Below, one piece after another: positions 15,124 to 22,700 of a DNA stretch of 64,000 nucleotides; positions within the stretch are counted from its first letter, which is position 1; the number at the start of each line of letters is the position of its first letter. A program made the translations under genes and the position numbers. The stretch comes from Streptomyces sp. TSRI0107 (GTDB taxonomy: Bacteria > Actinomycetota > Actinomycetes > Streptomycetales > Streptomycetaceae): contig NZ_LIVZ01000008.1 in the NCBI RefSeq assembly GCF_001905845.1, positions 186,001 to 250,000 of the forward strand, given 5' to 3'. A model generated the notes under the pieces. It did no database searches, was not told where the DNA came from, and saw nothing but the letters and a program-made list of their open reading frames with translations.

Positions 15124-15821
15124 CCGGCGCTCTCGTGCCGGCGGCGTCCGGCCGCCCCGGCCTGCTCGCCGAGGTGGCCCGCAGTGAGGCCGCCGACCGG
15201 CTCCGCGCGGAGGCGCGGGAGTATCTGGCCGCCCGGGCGCAGCGGCTGCTGACCGGGGTCGGCCGGGGGCTCGGCGAGGCCACCGTCCGGCTCACCGACA
15301 TCGCCGAGGGCCGCGACCCCGGCTTCGCCCGGCTCGCCCTCGCCGTCGGCCGCAAGCTCGCCGACGGCAAGGGCCCGGCGCGCGCCGCGCTGGAGCTCGC
15401 CGTCGACCGGCTGACGGACCGGCGCGGCGGTACGGCGGCCCGCCCACTCGCCGTCGTCGAGCGGATCGACGTCGGCGTACCGGCGCGCACGGCGTACGAC
15501 GTGTGGGCGCGCCATCCGCGGGCCCACCCGGCGCCCGGCGACCGGATCGTGTGGACCGCGCACGGCCTGCGGGGCGTGGTCTCCTTCCACCCGCTCGCCG
15601 ACGACCTCACGCGGGTGCTGCTGATCGCCGAGTACCGGCCCGGCGGCCCGGCCGAGCGGGCCGCCGCCCTGGTGCGGGTGCCCGCCCGCCGTGCCCGCCG
15701 GGACCTGACGGACTTCGCGCGGCACATCACGCTGAACGCGCCGAACGGGGTACCCGTGGGAGACAGCCCACCGTCCGCACCCCTGAGCGACCGGCCGACC
15801 GCCGAACGGAGCCGCCGATGA
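15120..15821 (+). CDS. gvpZ: GvpZ-position protein with a shortened SRPBCC domain
   Basis: The product is 233 aa. Residues ~15-105 are an Ala/Arg/Leu-rich helical region. From ~107 it resembles SRPBCC (polyketide cyclase/START-like) proteins: Glu-Arg-Ile-Asp-Val-Gly-Val-Pro-x-x-Thr-Ala-Tyr-Asp-x-Trp, then Gly-Val-Val-Ser-Phe-His-Pro-Leu and Thr-Arg-Val-Leu-Leu. The ~50 residues I expect between Trp and the Gly-Val-Val strand in this family are absent; only a short Pro/His-rich bridge remains. The domain may no longer enclose a ligand cavity. It overlaps both gvpY and gvpJ by 4 bases. The gvpZ name comes from position. Confidence 0.65.
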   Translation: MTGALVPAASGRPGLLAEVARSEAADRLRAEAREYLAARAQRLLTGVGRGLGEATVRLTDIAEGRDPGFARLALAVGRKLADGKGPARAALELAVDRLTDRRGGTAARPLAVVERIDVGVPARTAYDVWARHPRAHPAPGDRIVWTAHGLRGVVSFHPLADDLTRVLLIAEYRPGGPAERAAALVRVPARRARRDLTDFARHITLNAPNGVPVGDSPPSAPLSDRPTAERSRR

Positions 15822-16150
15822 CAACCCCCAGCCGGCTACCCGAGCAGTACGGCCGCGACGGCGGCGCCAACCTCGCGGACATCCTCGAACGGGTCCTCGA
15901 CAAGGGCGTCGTCATAGCGGGCGACATCAGGATCAACCTGCTGGACATAGAACTGCTCACCATCAAGCTGCGCCTCATCGTCGCCTCCGTCGACAAGGCG
16001 AAGGAGATGGGCATCGACTGGTGGGAGAGCGATCCGGCGCTGTCCTCGCGCGCCCGCCGCGACGAACTCGCCCGCAAGGACGAACTGGCCCGGGAGAACG
16101 CCGAGTTGCGGGATCGGCTGGCGGCTCTGGAGGGAGAGCGATCACGATGA
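15818..16150 (+). CDS. gvpJ: Gas vesicle protein GvpJ (GvpA family)
   Basis: This 110-aa member of the GvpA/J/M/S family has its core at residues ~17-65: Asn-Leu-Ala-Asp-Ile-Leu-Glu-Arg-Val-Leu-Asp-Lys-Gly-Val-Val, then Leu-Arg-Leu-Ile-Val-Ala-Ser-Val-Asp-Lys-Ala and Gly-Ile-Asp-Trp-Trp. The charged tail is Arg/Glu/Leu-rich and probably a coiled coil. GvpJ is a minor shell protein thought to cap the conical ends or start assembly. ATG 15818 overlaps the gvpZ stop, and the gvpJ stop overlaps the gvpL start. Confidence 0.9.
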   Translation: MTTPSRLPEQYGRDGGANLADILERVLDKGVVIAGDIRINLLDIELLTIKLRLIVASVDKAKEMGIDWWESDPALSSRARRDELARKDELARENAELRDRLAALEGERSR

Positions 16151-16962
16151 CCACCGGACTGCGCTATGTGTACGCCGTCTGCCGCCCGTTCGGCGCCCCC
16201 CTCCAGTCGCAGCTGTCGGGTGTGGCGGGCGTGCCGCCCCGGCTGCTGCACCACCACGGCTTCGTCGCCGTCGTCAGCACGGTCCCCGAGCGGCACTTCG
16301 CCGAGGAGCCGCTGCGCGCCCACCTGGAGGACCTGGACTGGCTCACCGACACGGCGCGCGCCCACCAGCAGGTGATCGACGCGCTGACGACGGTCACCAC
16401 CCCGTTGCCGCTGCGGCTGGCCACCGTCTTCCGGGACGACAGCGCCGTGCGGGTGATGATCGAGAGCCGCGAGGACTTCTTCCGGAGCACCCTGGAGCGG
16501 CTGGACGGGCGGGTGGAATGGGGCGTGAAGGTCTTCACCGAGCCGGAACCGGGCCAGGAGTCGGAGGGCGGCGAGCGGCCGCGTGAGAAGGCCGCCTCAG
16601 GCCGTGACTACCTCCGGCAGCGCCGCTCGCAGGTCCGCGCCCGCGAGGACCTCTGGCAAAAGGCCGAGGATTTCGCCACACGGCTGCACGAATCGCTTTC
16701 CGGGTACGCCGAGGATTCCCGGCTGCATCCGCCGCAGAACCCGGCGCTTTCCGGCGCCGCGGGACGGAATGTGCTCAATGCCGCCTATCTGGTGCCGCGC
16801 GACCATTCCGAGGAATTCGTGGAACTGGTGGACCGTACGAAGGACGATTCCGACTCCTCGGGAATGCGGGTCGAGCTCACCGGGCCCTGGGCCGCCTACT
16901 CCTTCGTGGGAGACATCGCGGGCGGCGGCGAGGAGGAGAACGGGGAGGGCGAACTGTCGTGA
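16147..16962 (+). CDS. gvpL: Gas vesicle protein GvpL (GvpL/F family)
   Basis: This 271-aa GvpL/F paralogue begins Leu-Arg-Tyr-Val-Tyr-Ala-Val-Cys. It has the conserved His-Gln-Gln-Val-Ile-Asp, Pro-Leu-Pro-Leu-Arg-Leu-Ala-Thr-Val-Phe and Val-Glu-Trp-Gly-Val-Lys-Val segments and ends in Gly-Pro-Trp-Ala-Ala-Tyr-Ser-Phe. A Glu/Arg-rich insertion lies near residue 140. Family members bind other minor Gvp proteins during nucleation. ATG 16147 overlaps gvpJ and the stop overlaps gvpS. Bases 16660-16900 use slightly more A/T than the flanking genes. Confidence 0.92.
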   Translation: MTTGLRYVYAVCRPFGAPLQSQLSGVAGVPPRLLHHHGFVAVVSTVPERHFAEEPLRAHLEDLDWLTDTARAHQQVIDALTTVTTPLPLRLATVFRDDSAVRVMIESREDFFRSTLERLDGRVEWGVKVFTEPEPGQESEGGERPREKAASGRDYLRQRRSQVRAREDLWQKAEDFATRLHESLSGYAEDSRLHPPQNPALSGAAGRNVLNAAYLVPRDHSEEFVELVDRTKDDSDSSGMRVELTGPWAAYSFVGDIAGGGEEENGEGELS

Positions 16963-17141
16963 CCGTCGTGGAACGCCGGGAGGTCGCCCTGGTGGACCTG
17001 CTGGACCGGCTGCTGGCCGGCGGCGTCGTCATCACCGGCGACATCACGCTGCGCATCGCGGACGTCGACCTCGTCCGCATCGACCTGAACGCCCTGATCA
17101 GCTCGGTGAACGCGCAGGTGCCGTCGCCGTGGGAAGAGTGA
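16959..17141 (+). CDS. gvpS: Gas vesicle protein GvpS (GvpA family)
   Basis: This 60-aa protein is little more than the GvpA core: Val-Asp-Leu-Leu-Asp-Arg-Leu-Leu-Ala-Gly-Gly-Val-Val-Ile-Thr-Gly-Asp-Ile, then Val-Arg-Ile-Asp-Leu-Asn-Ala-Leu-Ile-Ser-Ser-Val. GvpS proteins are minor shell relatives of GvpA and GvpJ. The GTG start overlaps the gvpL stop by 4 bases. With gvpA and gvpJ the operon encodes three GvpA-type proteins. Confidence 0.9.
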   Translation: MTVVERREVALVDLLDRLLAGGVVITGDITLRIADVDLVRIDLNALISSVNAQVPSPWEE

Positions 17142-17160
17142 ACGTGAAAGGAGTGACCCG

Positions 17161-17250
17161 GTGACGACGAGCGACCCGGTGACGACGAGTGACCCGGTAA
17201 CGGCGAGCGGCCCGGCGACGAGTAACGACCCGGCGACGAGTAACGACCCC
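17161..17250 (+). repeat. Five degenerate 18-bp repeats at the start of gvpK
   Basis: Units of the type GTGACGACGAGCGACCCG start at 17161, 17179, 17197, 17215 and 17233, and a half unit (GAGTGACCCG) lies just before the start. They are in frame and alter only the N-terminal leader. Confidence 0.85.
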
Positions 17251-17556
17251 GTGGCGGACCGCCTCGTGACGAACCCGGACCGCCGCAGGCGGCTCGACCT
17301 GGAACCCGACACCGTCGAACGCGACCTCGTCAAGCTCGTCCTCACCGTCGTCGAGCTGCTGCGCCAGCTGATGGAGCGGCAGGCGGTGCGCCGCTTCGAC
17401 ACGGGGGACCTGACCGAGGAGCAGGAGGAGCGGATCGGGCTCACCCTGATGCTGCTCGACGACCGGATGACCGAACTGCGTGAGCGCTACGGACTGCGGC
17501 CCGAGGACCTGAATCTGGACCTCGGGCCGCTCGGACCGTTGCTTCCCCGGGACTGA
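17161..17556 (+). CDS. gvpK: Gas vesicle protein GvpK with repetitive N-terminus
   Basis: Residues ~42-131 match GvpK: Arg-Arg-Leu-Asp-Leu-Glu-Pro-Asp-x-Val-Glu-Arg-Asp-Leu-x-Lys-Leu-Val-Leu-Thr, then Leu-Met-Glu-Arg-Gln-Ala-Val-Arg-Arg. It is an essential minor component of unknown detailed role. The first ~30 residues are repeats of Thr-Thr-Ser-Asp-Pro-Val type. AAAGGAG lies 8 bases before GTG 17161, supporting this start. The repeats hold further in-frame GTG codons, so a shorter product is possible. It is the last gvp gene and runs into a strong hairpin. Confidence 0.9.
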   Translation: MTTSDPVTTSDPVTASGPATSNDPATSNDPVADRLVTNPDRRRRLDLEPDTVERDLVKLVLTVVELLRQLMERQAVRRFDTGDLTEEQEERIGLTLMLLDDRMTELRERYGLRPEDLNLDLGPLGPLLPRD

Positions 17557-17566
17557 GGTCCCGGGG
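17545..17566. terminator. Bidirectional hairpin between gvpK and the small hydrophobic protein
   Basis: A perfect 9-bp stem (CCCCGGGAC, 17545-17553, with 17558-17566) has a 4-nt loop that includes the gvpK stop. It sits between two convergent genes only 14 bases apart. Confidence 0.7.
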
Positions 17567-17570
17567 TTCC

Positions 17571-17741
17571 TCACCACCTGTACCAGCGGCCCCTGGAGCC
17601 GGCTGCCGTCGTGCCGCGCAGCAGGAAGCCGAGCAGCCAAAGGACCAGTACGGCCAGCGCGATCCACCATAGGATTTTCACGGCGAATCCGGCGCCGAAG
17701 AGAATCAGGACCAGCAGCAATACGAGCAGGATGGGAACCAT
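17571..17741 (-). CDS. Small hydrophobic membrane protein
   Basis: The product is 56 aa. The first ~42 residues are almost entirely Val, Leu, Ile, Ala, Gly and Trp, forming two close transmembrane helices split near Gly-Phe-Ala-Val-Lys. The tail is Arg/Gly/Trp-rich. AGGAGG lies 6-7 bases before ATG 17741, which strongly supports translation. Similar small hydrophobic proteins are widespread in Streptomyces and unassigned. A 41-bp gap separates it from the methyltransferase upstream, so the two may share a transcript. Confidence 0.75.
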   Translation of the reverse strand: MVPILLVLLLVLILFGAGFAVKILWWIALAVLVLWLLGFLLRGTTAAGSRGRWYRW

Positions 17742-17782
17742 CTCAGAACCTCCTGCCGTACGAGTTTCCCGAATTACGTCGT

Positions 17783-18604
17783 TCAGACTTCCTTGCGGCA
17801 GAGAATTTCCCCGTGCAGAACGGCGAACCAGGCGTCTTCCTGCCGTCCCCACTCCCGCCAGGCCTCCGACACCGCGCGCAGCCCCTCCTCGGTGGTGTGC
17901 CCGCCGCCGACGGCGACCCGCGCGTACGTGGACGCCAGGGTGCGGTCCGCCCACAGGCCGCTCCACCAGGCCCGCTCCTCGGGCGTGGCGAACGTCCAGG
18001 TGGCGGAGGTGGCGGTGATGTCGGTCAGGCCGGCTGCCAGCGCCCAGGACCGCAGCCGGCGCCCGGCGTCCGGCTCGCCGCCGTTGGCCCGGGCGACCCG
18101 CTGGTAGAGGGCGGCCCACTCGTCCATGCCGGGGGAGGCGGGGTACCAGGTCATGCCCGCGTAGTCGGAGTCGCGTACCGCGATGTAGCCGCCCGGCTTG
18201 GTGACCCGCTTCATCTCGCGCAGCGCCCGCACCGGGTCGCCGACGTGCTGGAGCACCTGGTGGGCGTGGACCACGCAGAACGTGTCGTCCGGGTAGTCCA
18301 GCGCGTGCACGTCGGCCACCGCGAAGTCGACGTTCGTCAGGCCGCGCCCGGCGGCGGTGGCCCGGGCCTGGTCGAGCACGCCGGGGGCGGTGTCGACGCC
18401 GGTGACATGGCCGTCGGGGACCAGTTCGGCGAGGTCGGCGGTGATGGTGCCGGGGCCGCAGCCGATGTCCAGGACCCGCATGTGGGGCTTCAGGGAGCCG
18501 AGCAGATAGGCGGCGGAGTTGGCGGCGGTCCGCCAGGTGTGCGAGCGCAGCACCGACTCGTGGTGTCCGTGCGTGTAGACGGCGGTCTCCCGCGCTTCCG
18601 GCAT
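17783..18604 (-). CDS. Class I SAM-dependent methyltransferase (UbiE/COQ5-like)
   Basis: This 273-aa protein has a Rossmann methyltransferase core: motif I Val-Leu-Asp-Ile-Gly-Cys-Gly-Pro-Gly-Thr near residue 44, motif II acidic Gly-Val-Asp, and Leu-Gln-His-Val-Gly-Asp-Pro followed by Val-Thr-Lys-Pro-Gly-Gly. The C-terminal ~100 residues form a substrate lid with Trp-Thr-Phe-Ala-Thr-Pro-Glu-Glu. AAGGGGG precedes ATG 18604. It has the look of a small-molecule or quinone-type C/O-methyltransferase; the acceptor is unknown. Confidence 0.88.
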   Translation of the reverse strand: MPEARETAVYTHGHHESVLRSHTWRTAANSAAYLLGSLKPHMRVLDIGCGPGTITADLAELVPDGHVTGVDTAPGVLDQARATAAGRGLTNVDFAVADVHALDYPDDTFCVVHAHQVLQHVGDPVRALREMKRVTKPGGYIAVRDSDYAGMTWYPASPGMDEWAALYQRVARANGGEPDAGRRLRSWALAAGLTDITATSATWTFATPEERAWWSGLWADRTLASTYARVAVGGGHTTEEGLRAVSEAWREWGRQEDAWFAVLHGEILCRKEV

Positions 18605-18734
18605 GGCTGTGCCCCCTTCTCGACGGTGAGGCTCCCGCGGCGCCGAAGCCCCGCGGAAGACGCCGCCACCGTACTCCGCATGCCGAATGATGAGACAGTT
18701 CGTTTCAGAATACGGACAGGGAGGCTGCCGGGTG

Positions 18735-20222
18735 TCAGGTCGCGGGGCGGTACACGGCCAGCGCCTCCGGCTCCTTCTCCAGCATCACCTCGCCCTCCAC
18801 CTCGGTGACTTCACCGTCGTAGGCGAGCAGCGTGCCCGGTGCCACCCCGGCCAGCCGCAGCCTGGGCACCGCCACGGCGGCGTGCACGGGGGAGCGGGTC
18901 AGCGGCCCCGCGAAGGCCGCCGAGATCAGGCGCAGCGCGGGACGGCGGCCGCCGTGCACCACCCGCACGTCGAGCAGCCCGTCCGCCAGGTCCCGGCGGC
19001 GGCCCGGGGCGAGACCCATCCGGTGGTAGGTGCCGTTCCCGGCGAACAGCAGCCACAGCGGGCGCGGTCGGCCGCCCACCTCCGCCTCCAGCGGATGCCG
19101 GTCGGCGCGCAGCACCCGCAGCGCCGCGAGCACCCCCGCCGGCCAGCCGCCGATCCGGTGCGACCAGCGGTCCCGCTCGCGCACCAGCTCCGGGTACACG
19201 CCCAGGCTGCAGGTGTTCAGGAAGATGCCGCGCCGCGCCCCGCAGGAGAACCGGCCGACGTCCACCCGCGCCCCCTCGCCCTCGCGGACCGCCCGGCTGA
19301 AGGACCGTACGTCCTCCACGCCCAGGTCGAGGGCGAAGTGGTTGAGCGTGCCGCCGGGCAGCACCGCGAGCGGCAGCCCGTGGCGCAGGGCGATCTCGGC
19401 GGCGGCGTTCACCGTGCCGTCGCCGCCGCACACCCCCAGCACCCGGGCCCGCGCGGCCGCCTTGCACAGCTGCGCGGGCACGTCCTCCGGCGCGCACTCC
19501 ACGACCTCCGCGTGCGGCAGCGCCTCCCGCAGCCCGCGCACCCGGTCGGCGGTGGCCGCCGCGGTGTTGGCGACGACGACCAGTCCCTCGCCGTCGGGCA
19601 GCGCCGGCAGCTCGGCGCGCGGCCGGGCGGGCGGCGCGTGCTGGTCGCGGGTCGGCACCAGACCCCGTACGGCGAACGCGGCGCCCACCCCGAGGGCGGC
19701 GCCGGCGACGACGTCGCTCGGGAAGTGGACGCCGGTGTAGACGCGGGACATGGCCACCGAGAACGCCACCGGCGCCACCGCCGCGCCCCACGCGGGCGAC
19801 TCCATCGCCACCCCGGCCGCGAACGCGGCCGCCGACGCGGAGTGCCCGGACGGGAACGAGGTGGTGATCGGCTGCCGCTTCAGCTGCCGCACCAGCGGCA
19901 CCGGGTCGAGCACCGGCCGGGCGCGGCGCACCGAACGCTTGCCGAGGGTGTTGATGGTGGCCGAGGCCAGGGTCAGGGAGGCCAGACCGCGCGCGGCGGC
20001 ACGGCGGCCCCGGGGTGTGCGGCTCGCCGCCATCAGCGCGGCCGTCGCGAACCACAGCACACCGTGGTTGGCGCTGCGGCTCAGCCTCGGCAGCACCGGT
20101 TCGGCGGCCGGCCAGTGCCGCGCCGCGGCGAACTCGAACAGCCGGGAGTCCAGGGAGAGCAGGTGGTCCCGCAGGCCGGGCCGGCCGGGGTGCGGGGCGG
20201 TCAGATCGACATCAGGGCTCAT
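18735..20222 (-). CDS. Bifunctional PAP2 phosphatase / diacylglycerol kinase-like protein
   Basis: This 495-aa two-domain protein carries the PAP2 phosphatase signatures in its N-terminal half: Lys-Arg-Ser-Val-Arg-Arg-Ala-Arg-Pro, Phe-Pro-Ser-Gly-His-Ser and Ser-Arg-Val-Tyr-Thr-Gly-Val-His-Phe-Pro-Ser-Asp, among transmembrane helices. From about residue 215 it is a lipid-kinase catalytic domain with Gly-Gly-Asp-Gly-Thr-Val-Asn and Pro-Gly-Gly-Thr-Leu-Asn-His-Phe-Ala. The pair could dephosphorylate and phosphorylate a lipid in turn, so it probably acts in phospholipid or undecaprenyl turnover at the membrane. ATG 20222 was chosen because the upstream part of the frame runs through the divergent phosphatase gene. 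Confidence 0.9.
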   Translation of the reverse strand: MSPDVDLTAPHPGRPGLRDHLLSLDSRLFEFAAARHWPAAEPVLPRLSRSANHGVLWFATAALMAASRTPRGRRAAARGLASLTLASATINTLGKRSVRRARPVLDPVPLVRQLKRQPITTSFPSGHSASAAAFAAGVAMESPAWGAAVAPVAFSVAMSRVYTGVHFPSDVVAGAALGVGAAFAVRGLVPTRDQHAPPARPRAELPALPDGEGLVVVANTAAATADRVRGLREALPHAEVVECAPEDVPAQLCKAAARARVLGVCGGDGTVNAAAEIALRHGLPLAVLPGGTLNHFALDLGVEDVRSFSRAVREGEGARVDVGRFSCGARRGIFLNTCSLGVYPELVRERDRWSHRIGGWPAGVLAALRVLRADRHPLEAEVGGRPRPLWLLFAGNGTYHRMGLAPGRRRDLADGLLDVRVVHGGRRPALRLISAAFAGPLTRSPVHAAVAVPRLRLAGVAPGTLLAYDGEVTEVEGEVMLEKEPEALAVYRPAT

Positions 20223-20280
20223 ACCGGGCCGGGTACCCTGAAGAGCCCGGTTCCTGACCGGCCGGCCCCCGGGAGGCCCC

Positions 20281-20976
20281 ATGCGTCTGCTGCTCGTCCG
20301 CCACGGCCAGACCCCCTCCAACCTGGAGTTCCTGCTGGACACCACCGTGCCGGGGCCGGGGCTGACCGAACTGGGGGAGCGGCAGGCCGCCGCCCTGCCG
20401 GACGCGCTCGCCGGCGAGGACATCGAGGCCGTCTACGCCTCCACCATGCTCCGCACTCAGCTCACCGCCGCGCCGCTGGCCGCCGCCCGCGGCCTCGACG
20501 TGCTCGTGCGCGACGGCATCCGGGAGGTGTCGGCGGGCGACCTGGAGATGCTGCCCGGCGACTCCGAGCGGGGCCTTCGGTACATGCGGACCGTGTTCGC
20601 CTGGGCCGACGGGGACACGGAGCTGCGGATGCCGGGCGGCGAGAGCGGCACCGAGGCCCTCGCCCGGTACGACGCCGTGGTCGAGGAGGCCGCCCGCGGC
20701 GGCGCCGCGACCGCCGCCCTGTTCAGCCACGGCGCGGCGATCCGCATGTGGACCGCCGCCCGCGCCCACAACGTCGACGTGCCGTTCGCCGCCGCCCACC
20801 TCCTCGACAACACCGGCGTGGTGGTCCTGGAGGGTTCGCCCGCCGACGGCTGGAAGGCGCTGTCCTGGGCGGGCGCGACCGTCGCCGCCGTCCCCGCCGG
20901 GGCCGAGGGCGGCCCCACCGGGCGGCCCCTCGACGCGGCCGGCCGGCCCGGCAGGCCCCGGCACCACGGCGGATAA
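20281..20976 (+). CDS. Histidine phosphatase family protein
   Basis: This 231-aa branch-1 histidine phosphatase carries the phosphorylated histidine in Val-Arg-His-Gly-Gln-Thr at residues 6-11, the paired arginine in Thr-Met-Leu-Arg-Thr, an acid in Pro-Gly-Gly-Glu-Ser and the second histidine in Phe-Ser-His-Gly-Ala-Ala. The last ~30 residues are a Pro/Gly/Arg-rich tail. GGGAGG precedes the ATG. It is divergent from the PAP2/kinase gene with 58 bases between starts, so they may share control. The phospho-substrate is unknown. Confidence 0.9.
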   Translation: MRLLLVRHGQTPSNLEFLLDTTVPGPGLTELGERQAAALPDALAGEDIEAVYASTMLRTQLTAAPLAAARGLDVLVRDGIREVSAGDLEMLPGDSERGLRYMRTVFAWADGDTELRMPGGESGTEALARYDAVVEEAARGGAATAALFSHGAAIRMWTAARAHNVDVPFAAAHLLDNTGVVVLEGSPADGWKALSWAGATVAAVPAGAEGGPTGRPLDAAGRPGRPRHHGG

Positions 20977-21018
20977 GAGTTTGCCGTCCGCCGGGACGCC
21001 CACGGAGAATGCGGCCCC

Positions 21019-22638
21019 ATGGGACATCTGGAAGCCGCACACCTCGAGTACCACCTCCCTGACGGGAGGACGCTGCTCGGCGATGTCTCCTTCCGGGTGG
21101 GCGAAGGCGCCGTCGTCGCCCTCGTCGGACCCAACGGAGCCGGCAAGACCACCCTGCTGCGGCTGATCTCCGGTGAGCTCACCCCGCACGGCGGCACCGT
21201 CACCGTTGGCGGCGGCCTCGGCGTGATGCGCCAGTTCGTGGGCTCCGTACGGGACGAGACGACCGTACGCGACCTGCTGGTGTCCGTCGCGCCGCCCCGC
21301 ATCCGCGAGGCCGCCGAGGCCGTCGACAAGGCCGAGCACGCCCTCATGACCGTCGACGACGAGGCCGCCCAGCTCGGCTACGCGCAGGCCCTCGCCGACT
21401 GGGCCGAGGCACGCGGCTACGAGGCCGAGACGCTGTGGGACATGTGCACCACGGCCGCGCTCGGCATCCCGTACGAGAAGGCGCAGTGGCGCCAGGTGCG
21501 CACCCTGTCCGGCGGCGAGCAGAAACGCCTCGTGCTGGAGGCGCTGCTGCGCGGCACCGACGAGGTGCTGCTGCTCGACGAGCCGGACAACTACCTCGAC
21601 GTGCCCGGCAAGCGCTGGCTCGAGGAACGGCTGAAGGAGACCCGCAAGACGGTCCTGTTCGTCTCCCACGACCGGGAACTCCTCGCCCGCGCCGCCGAGA
21701 AGATCGTCTCCGTGGAGCCAGGACCCGCGGGCGCGGACGCCTGGGTGCACGGCGGCGGCTTCGCCACCTACCACGAGGCCCGCCGGGAACGCTTCGCCCG
21801 ATTCGAGGAACTGCGCCGCCGCTGGGACGAGAAGCACGCCCAGCTGAAGAAGCTGGTGCTGAACCTGCGGCAGGCCGCCTCCGTCAGCCACGAGATGGCG
21901 TCCCGCTACGCCGCCGCCCAGACCCGGCTGCGCAAGTTCGAGGAGGCCGGCCCGCCGCCGGAGCCGCCGCGCGAGCAGGACATCAGGATGCGGCTCAAGG
22001 GCGGCCGCACCGGCGTCCGCGCGGTCACCTGCCAGGGCCTGGAGCTGACCGGCCTGATGAAACCGTTCGACCTGGAGGTCTTCTACGGCGAACGGGTCGC
22101 CGTGCTCGGCTCCAACGGCTCCGGCAAGTCCCACTTCCTGCGGCTGTTGGCCGGCGAGGACGTGGCCCACACGGGGCAGTGGAAGCTCGGCGCGCGGGTC
22201 GTGCCCGGACACTTCGCGCAGACCCACGCCCACCCCGAGCTGACCGGCCGGACCCTGCTCGACATCCTGTGGCGGGAGCACTCCCAGGACCGGGGCGCCG
22301 CCATGTCCCGGCTGCGCCGCTACGAACTCACCGCCCAGGCCGAACAGAGCTTCGACCGGCTCTCCGGCGGCCAGCAGGCCCGCTTCCAGATCCTCCTGCT
22401 GGAACTGGCCGGCGCCACCGCCCTGCTCCTCGACGAGCCCACCGACAACCTCGACCTGGAGTCCGCCGAGGCGCTCCAGGAGGGCCTTGAGGCCTTCGAG
22501 GGCACGGTCCTCGCCGTCACCCACGACCGCTGGTTCGCCCGCTCCTTCGACCGCTTCCTGGTCTTCGGCAGCGACGGCCGCGTCCGCGAGACACCCGAGC
22601 CGGTCTGGGACGAACGCCGGGTGGAGCGGGCCCGGTAA
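21019..22638 (+). CDS. ABC-F family ribosome-associated ATPase
   Basis: This 539-aa protein has two ATPase domains and no membrane segments. First domain: Gly-Pro-Asn-Gly-Ala-Gly-Lys-Thr-Thr, Leu-Ser-Gly-Gly-Glu-Gln-Lys-Arg and Leu-Leu-Asp-Glu-Pro-Asp-Asn-Tyr-Leu-Asp. Second: Gly-Ser-Asn-Gly-Ser-Gly-Lys-Ser, Leu-Ser-Gly-Gly-Gln-Gln-Ala-Arg and Leu-Asp-Glu-Pro-Thr-Asp-Asn-Leu-Asp. Between them lies the Arg/Lys/Glu-rich linker (~245-300) that in ABC-F proteins reaches into the ribosome. Members act in translation or protect ribosomes from antibiotics; the linker alone does not say which. No antibiotic cluster is adjacent. Confidence 0.92.
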   Translation: MGHLEAAHLEYHLPDGRTLLGDVSFRVGEGAVVALVGPNGAGKTTLLRLISGELTPHGGTVTVGGGLGVMRQFVGSVRDETTVRDLLVSVAPPRIREAAEAVDKAEHALMTVDDEAAQLGYAQALADWAEARGYEAETLWDMCTTAALGIPYEKAQWRQVRTLSGGEQKRLVLEALLRGTDEVLLLDEPDNYLDVPGKRWLEERLKETRKTVLFVSHDRELLARAAEKIVSVEPGPAGADAWVHGGGFATYHEARRERFARFEELRRRWDEKHAQLKKLVLNLRQAASVSHEMASRYAAAQTRLRKFEEAGPPPEPPREQDIRMRLKGGRTGVRAVTCQGLELTGLMKPFDLEVFYGERVAVLGSNGSGKSHFLRLLAGEDVAHTGQWKLGARVVPGHFAQTHAHPELTGRTLLDILWREHSQDRGAAMSRLRRYELTAQAEQSFDRLSGGQQARFQILLLELAGATALLLDEPTDNLDLESAEALQEGLEAFEGTVLAVTHDRWFARSFDRFLVFGSDGRVRETPEPVWDERRVERAR

Positions 22639-22662
22639 CGGCCCGGAGCACGGCCTGCGACA

Positions 22663-22688
22663 GCCGGGGCGGCGAGCGCCACCCCGGC
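22663..22688. terminator. Hairpin between convergent genes
   Basis: An 11-bp stem with one mismatch (22663-22673 with 22678-22688) and a GAGC loop lies between the ABC-F stop and the stop of the next gene on the minus strand. Confidence 0.6.
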
Positions 22689-22700
22689 CGTCGCCCGCGC

